Shown: piece by piece, positions 31,926-34,432 of the stretch
How the letters are laid out: each line of letters opens with the position of its first letter
Numbering within the stretch: the first letter of the stretch is position 1
Origin: Rhodospirillales bacterium
GTDB taxonomy: Bacteria; Pseudomonadota; Alphaproteobacteria; Acetobacterales; Acetobacteraceae
Reading direction: 5' to 3'
Length of the DNA stretch: 34,432 nucleotides
Assembly (NCBI GenBank): GCA_947460455.1
Contig: CANHKG010000020.1
Coordinates: forward strand, 1-34,432
Program-made: the position numbers and the translations under genes
Notes under the pieces: model-generated
What the model was told of the DNA's origin: nothing
What the model saw: the letters and a program-made list of their open reading frames with translations, nothing else
The model's database searches: none

Positions 31926-32753
31926 CTAGCTGATGGCAGATCGCGCGCTCGCCCCGCCGGGGGCCACGCGCATGTCGCCGAAGATCATGGCCGGGCGCAC
32001 TTCCTGCACCGTGGTGGCGTAATCCACCGCGTAGAGCAGGTCGCGCCGATACACCCGCGCCGTGCGGCCCTGGTCGCTCACCGTGCTGCCGCGAAACAGC
32101 AGCCGGCCGCGCGTGCCATCAGGCAGGTCGATGAAATCCACCGCCGAGAAGGCGGCATCCAAGGCCGAAGAAAGCGCATCCCGCAGTCCGGGCTCCGGGC
32201 ACCAGGCGGTCAGGCGGAACACCTGGCGCTGCCGCCGCGTCTCGCGCCGCAGCGTGCGATCCGCCACCACGCGCCCCACCATCGGCCCGGTGCCGGGCAC
32301 GGTCAGCGTAGCGCCCTCCACCGTCACGATGCGGCGGGTGCGCAGATAGGTGGCCAGCACCGCCGCCACCATCGCCGGCGTATCGCCCGGCGCGGTGCGG
32401 TGCACCACGGCCATCCCGTCCACCATCAACCCGGCCACCTGGCCCGGATGCGCGCTGCCCTCCACCGTGGCGCTGCGTCCGCTCACCACCACCGAAAGCC
32501 CCGGCGCCGGTGCGGCAATTTCATCCCACCGGTCCGGATACCGCGTGGTCACGGCCTGGGGCCGCGCCTCGGGCGAAACCGTCACATGCAGGCGCCCAGC
32601 GGCAAGATCCGCATCCAGCGCCACCGCCTGCGGCCAACCGCGATACAGCAGGCAGGCGCGGCCCACCGTGCTGGGCGCCTGCGGCCCCTCGGGATAGATC
32701 ACATCGGAAGCCAGGCGCAGCAGCGCGGCCTCCACGTCAGACATGTCGGCCAT
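31926..32753 (-). CDS. Phage neck/tail protein, unassigned
   Basis: This is a 275-aa protein with start at ATG 32753 and GGAG eight bases upstream inside the end of the preceding gene. Segments include VEAALLRLASDVIYPEGP, LHVTVSPEARPQAVT, RLTAWCPEPGLRDALSSALD and ARVYRRDLLYAVDYATTVQ. The position directly upstream of the sheath block is where tail terminator and neck proteins are encoded. I cannot assign a named family, and no motif decides between completion and neck roles. Confidence 0.55.
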   Translation of the reverse strand: MADMSDVEAALLRLASDVIYPEGPQAPSTVGRACLLYRGWPQAVALDADLAAGRLHVTVSPEARPQAVTTRYPDRWDEIAAPAPGLSVVVSGRSATVEGSAHPGQVAGLMVDGMAVVHRTAPGDTPAMVAAVLATYLRTRRIVTVEGATLTVPGTGPMVGRVVADRTLRRETRRQRQVFRLTAWCPEPGLRDALSSALDAAFSAVDFIDLPDGTRGRLLFRGSTVSDQGRTARVYRRDLLYAVDYATTVQEVRPAMIFGDMRVAPGGASARSAIS

Positions 32754-32757
32754 GGCT

Positions 32758-33399
32758 TCAGCTCCCCGCCCGCCGCACGGCCAGGCGCCAGCCGGGCTCC
32801 GAGAGTTCCGCCTGCGCAATCACCCCGATGCGGCCGAGATCATCCGCCACCCGGTCGCCCTCGCGCAGCAACACACCCGGCAGCGCCGGCAGCAGCACCG
32901 TCCAGCCGCCGCCCTGCATCGCCTCCGGCAGCTCGGCCTCGCCCAGCCCCGCGCCACCGCCGCGCACCATGCTGGCGGGCCAGCCGCGCAGCACCACCTC
33001 CGGCACCCCGGCCCCGCCATAGGCGGCCAGCCCGGGCCCGGCGGCCTGCACCGGCCGCACCACATCGATCACCCGGTTCGCCCGCACGCACAGCACGGGA
33101 TGCAGCGCCGGCTGGGCCGCCACGAACCACACCGCGCCATCCGCGCGCCTGATGTAGTCGCCAGCCCGTGAATACGCGGCATCGAACAGCCCGTGCCAGT
33201 ACACCTGGCCATGCGTCGGCGGCTTGGCGAAGCGCCCATCCGGCGCGGTGAATGCGGCCATCAGCCGCAACACCCGGCGCGTGGCCGCCAGTGGCGCCTC
33301 GCCCCCTTCGGGCCGAAACAGCTCACACCAATCGCCCACCACCAGCCCGGCCCGGCCGAGCCCCCGGTAGATCGCATCCTGCACGCGCCCTGCTTGCAT
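32758..33399 (-). CDS. Head-tail connector/stopper-like protein, unassigned
   Basis: This is a 213-aa protein. ATG 33399 is chosen because GAGG lies seven bases upstream; longer in-frame starts lack such a site. It has QDAIYRGLGRAGLVVGDWCE at the N-terminus, GDYIRRADGAVWFVAAQPAL and LCVRANRVIDVVRP in the middle. WFVAAQPxxxP is a pattern I associate with phage head-closure or completion proteins, which supports only a tentative call. Confidence 0.5.
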   Translation of the reverse strand: MQAGRVQDAIYRGLGRAGLVVGDWCELFRPEGGEAPLAATRRVLRLMAAFTAPDGRFAKPPTHGQVYWHGLFDAAYSRAGDYIRRADGAVWFVAAQPALHPVLCVRANRVIDVVRPVQAAGPGLAAYGGAGVPEVVLRGWPASMVRGGGAGLGEAELPEAMQGGGWTVLLPALPGVLLREGDRVADDLGRIGVIAQAELSEPGWRLAVRRAGS

Positions 33400-33496
33400 C
33401 ATTCCGCCTCGCCGCCCGGGCATGCCCAGGCCGACCGTTGCGCATGCGTCTCCGCACGCCATTCCAAGGAACATCCATCCGCCGCCGCCGGTGGCC

Positions 33497-33874
33497 TCAC
33501 ACCACCAGCGTCACCCCGCCATCACGCAGGGCCGGGCCTGGTGGAATGCCCAGGAAGCCGCACAGCCGGCGGCGCCAGTCGTCGAACAGCGCCGTGCGTT
33601 CCCGCACCTCGCGCGGGTTGCGCTTCCACACCGCGGCCTCGCTGGTATCCAGCATCGCGCCGCTCTGCGGGATCGCCACTTCAAGCTCCGCCAGCGTGGC
33701 GAGGTACTGCCGCGTCACCGCCTCTTCCGTGCCGGACATGCGGATCATGCGGAATTCCATCAGCCCGTAGGCCTGGTGGAACCGCCAGCCCTGGAAGCCC
33801 TCCGCCCCGCTGCCATAGGCGGGGTAGCCGCAATGCCTGCGGATATCCGTTCGTTCCGCTTCGGTGAACGCCAT
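33497..33874 (-). CDS. Phage protein after the capsid, possibly head-tail adaptor
   Basis: This 125-aa protein has ATG 33874 with GGAGG upstream. It begins FTEAERTDIRRHCGYPAYG and includes EAVTRQYLATLAELEVAI and AAVWKRNPREVRERTALFDD, ending in a helical tail. It lies directly after the capsid gene, the usual place for a connector or adaptor. I recognise the context but no named family. Confidence 0.5.
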   Translation of the reverse strand: MAFTEAERTDIRRHCGYPAYGSGAEGFQGWRFHQAYGLMEFRMIRMSGTEEAVTRQYLATLAELEVAIPQSGAMLDTSEAAVWKRNPREVRERTALFDDWRRRLCGFLGIPPGPALRDGGVTLVV

Positions 33875-33901
33875 CCCATCCTCCGCGCAGGGGTGGCGGC
33901 A

Positions 33902-33919
33902 GGGGGCGTTTCAGCCCCC
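33902..33919. terminator. Short GC hairpin after the capsid gene
   Basis: GGGGGC and GCCCCC form a perfect 6-bp stem with a six-base loop, in the gap between the capsid stop (33932) and the next start (33874). No T-run follows. It may attenuate transcription so that capsid is made in excess, or stabilise the capsid mRNA end. Confidence 0.4.
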
Positions 33920-33931
33920 CGCCGCCGGATA

Positions 33932-34432
33932 TCAGCCAACGTGTTCGATCATCACCGCGCGCTTGAAGGCGGCGTTGTTGGCCGTGGGCACGGTGGCCGT
34001 GGTGGTGGTGGTGTCGCTGGGCGCGCAGTAGCCACCCATCCAGTACCAGCTCTGCGCGATGATCTGCTGCAGCCGGTCCACCGGCTCGCGCGTCACCATC
34101 GCCACCCCATCCACGATCGAAACGATGGAGTTGGCCGGCGCGGTGTCATCCGCCCCCATGCCGGCATAGCTGCCCTCTATCAGCGCCCCCTGCCCGCACA
34201 CGATCGGCCGGCGGATCACCGCACCGTTGATGCCCGGGTGGTTCTGCACATAGGCCTCGTTGGTGGGGATGAAGCGCAGGCCGAGGAACTCGTTGATCAG
34301 CCCCTTGGTGTACACCTGGCTCGCCCCGGTCACGCCGGTGAACAGCTGGCGGAACTCCGCGTCACTGAACAGCTGCCGCGCCGAGACGGGATCGAGGTAG
34401 CAGTTGTACACCCCGTCCACCGTCGGCACCGC
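33932..34432 (-). CDS. Major capsid protein, N4 gp56-like (partial, 5' end outside)
   Basis: The last ~165 residues of a larger protein lie in the window; the frame is open to the right edge, so the start is outside. VYNCYLDPVSARQLFSD and LINEFLGLRFIPTNEAY match the conserved region of N4-gp56-type major capsid proteins (the family has a Pro-rich loop and a GxRFxxT motif there). The end is IVDGVAMVTREP, SWYWMGGYCAPSDT and RAVMIEHVG. It starts the visible structural block. A fragment cannot exclude another HK97-like family. Confidence 0.65.
   Translation of the reverse strand, partial: AVPTVDGVYNCYLDPVSARQLFSDAEFRQLFTGVTGASQVYTKGLINEFLGLRFIPTNEAYVQNHPGINGAVIRRPIVCGQGALIEGSYAGMGADDTAPANSIVSIVDGVAMVTREPVDRLQQIIAQSWYWMGGYCAPSDTTTTTATVPTANNAAFKRAVMIEHVG

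Overview
The window is GC-rich (roughly 70%) chromosomal DNA. Its codon usage, its DnaE2-type polymerase and its style of intergenic repeats suggest an alphaproteobacterium, probably of the Acetobacteraceae (Roseomonas-like). That placement is an inference from sequence style, not from a marker gene.

Left part (1-8.6 kb): a divergent gene start at the edge (possibly an IS30-like transposase), then dnaE2 (error-prone polymerase) on the + strand. An accessory block follows: a SAM methyltransferase overlapping a secreted beta-helix protein (+), a phosphoribosyltransferase/HAD-like fusion with a second methyltransferase (-), and a glycosyltransferase (+). AT-rich double-hairpin repeats sit between the convergent genes at 5.3 and 8.6 kb. 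A related single hairpin lies just before dnaE2.

Right part (8.6-34.4 kb): apart from a possible cargo gene at 8641-10110, this is the structural half of a contractile-tailed prophage, all on the - strand and read from high to low coordinates. The order is major capsid (cut by the window edge), three connector or neck proteins, a 47-aa protein, tail sheath, tail tube, tail assembly chaperone with a -1 frameshift extension, and a short protein in the tape-measure position. After a cargo region come the baseplate genes (gpU-like, gpX, gpD, gpV, gpW, gpJ, gpI), a Gly-rich tail protein, a fibre adaptor, two beta-helix receptor-binding proteins, and a small coiled-coil/membrane protein that may be a holin. 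Three copies of a ~200-bp multi-hairpin element lie between structural genes.

The most unusual part is 22.9-28.15 kb, between the tape-measure position and the baseplate genes. Phages normally have tail or baseplate genes here. This locus has an array resembling toxin-immunity cassettes. Two genes (27601-28146 and 25938-26487) share a conserved N-terminal module but have unrelated C-termini. The first C-terminus looks like a polymorphic-toxin domain and is followed by an overlapping DUF4279-like gene, a family often found as immunity proteins. The second is frameshifted at an A-run and is followed by a row of paralogous membrane-anchored proteins sharing the signature C-x11-P-x-G-x8-E-[AV]-C. 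The row shows recent duplication, a mosaic scar, an orphan DUF4279 pseudogene with two in-frame stops, and a 10-bp tandem repeat that currently breaks one copy. My reading is that a contractile-tail operon has acquired a turning-over set of polymorphic effector/immunity genes. Delivery by the tail is a hypothesis only.
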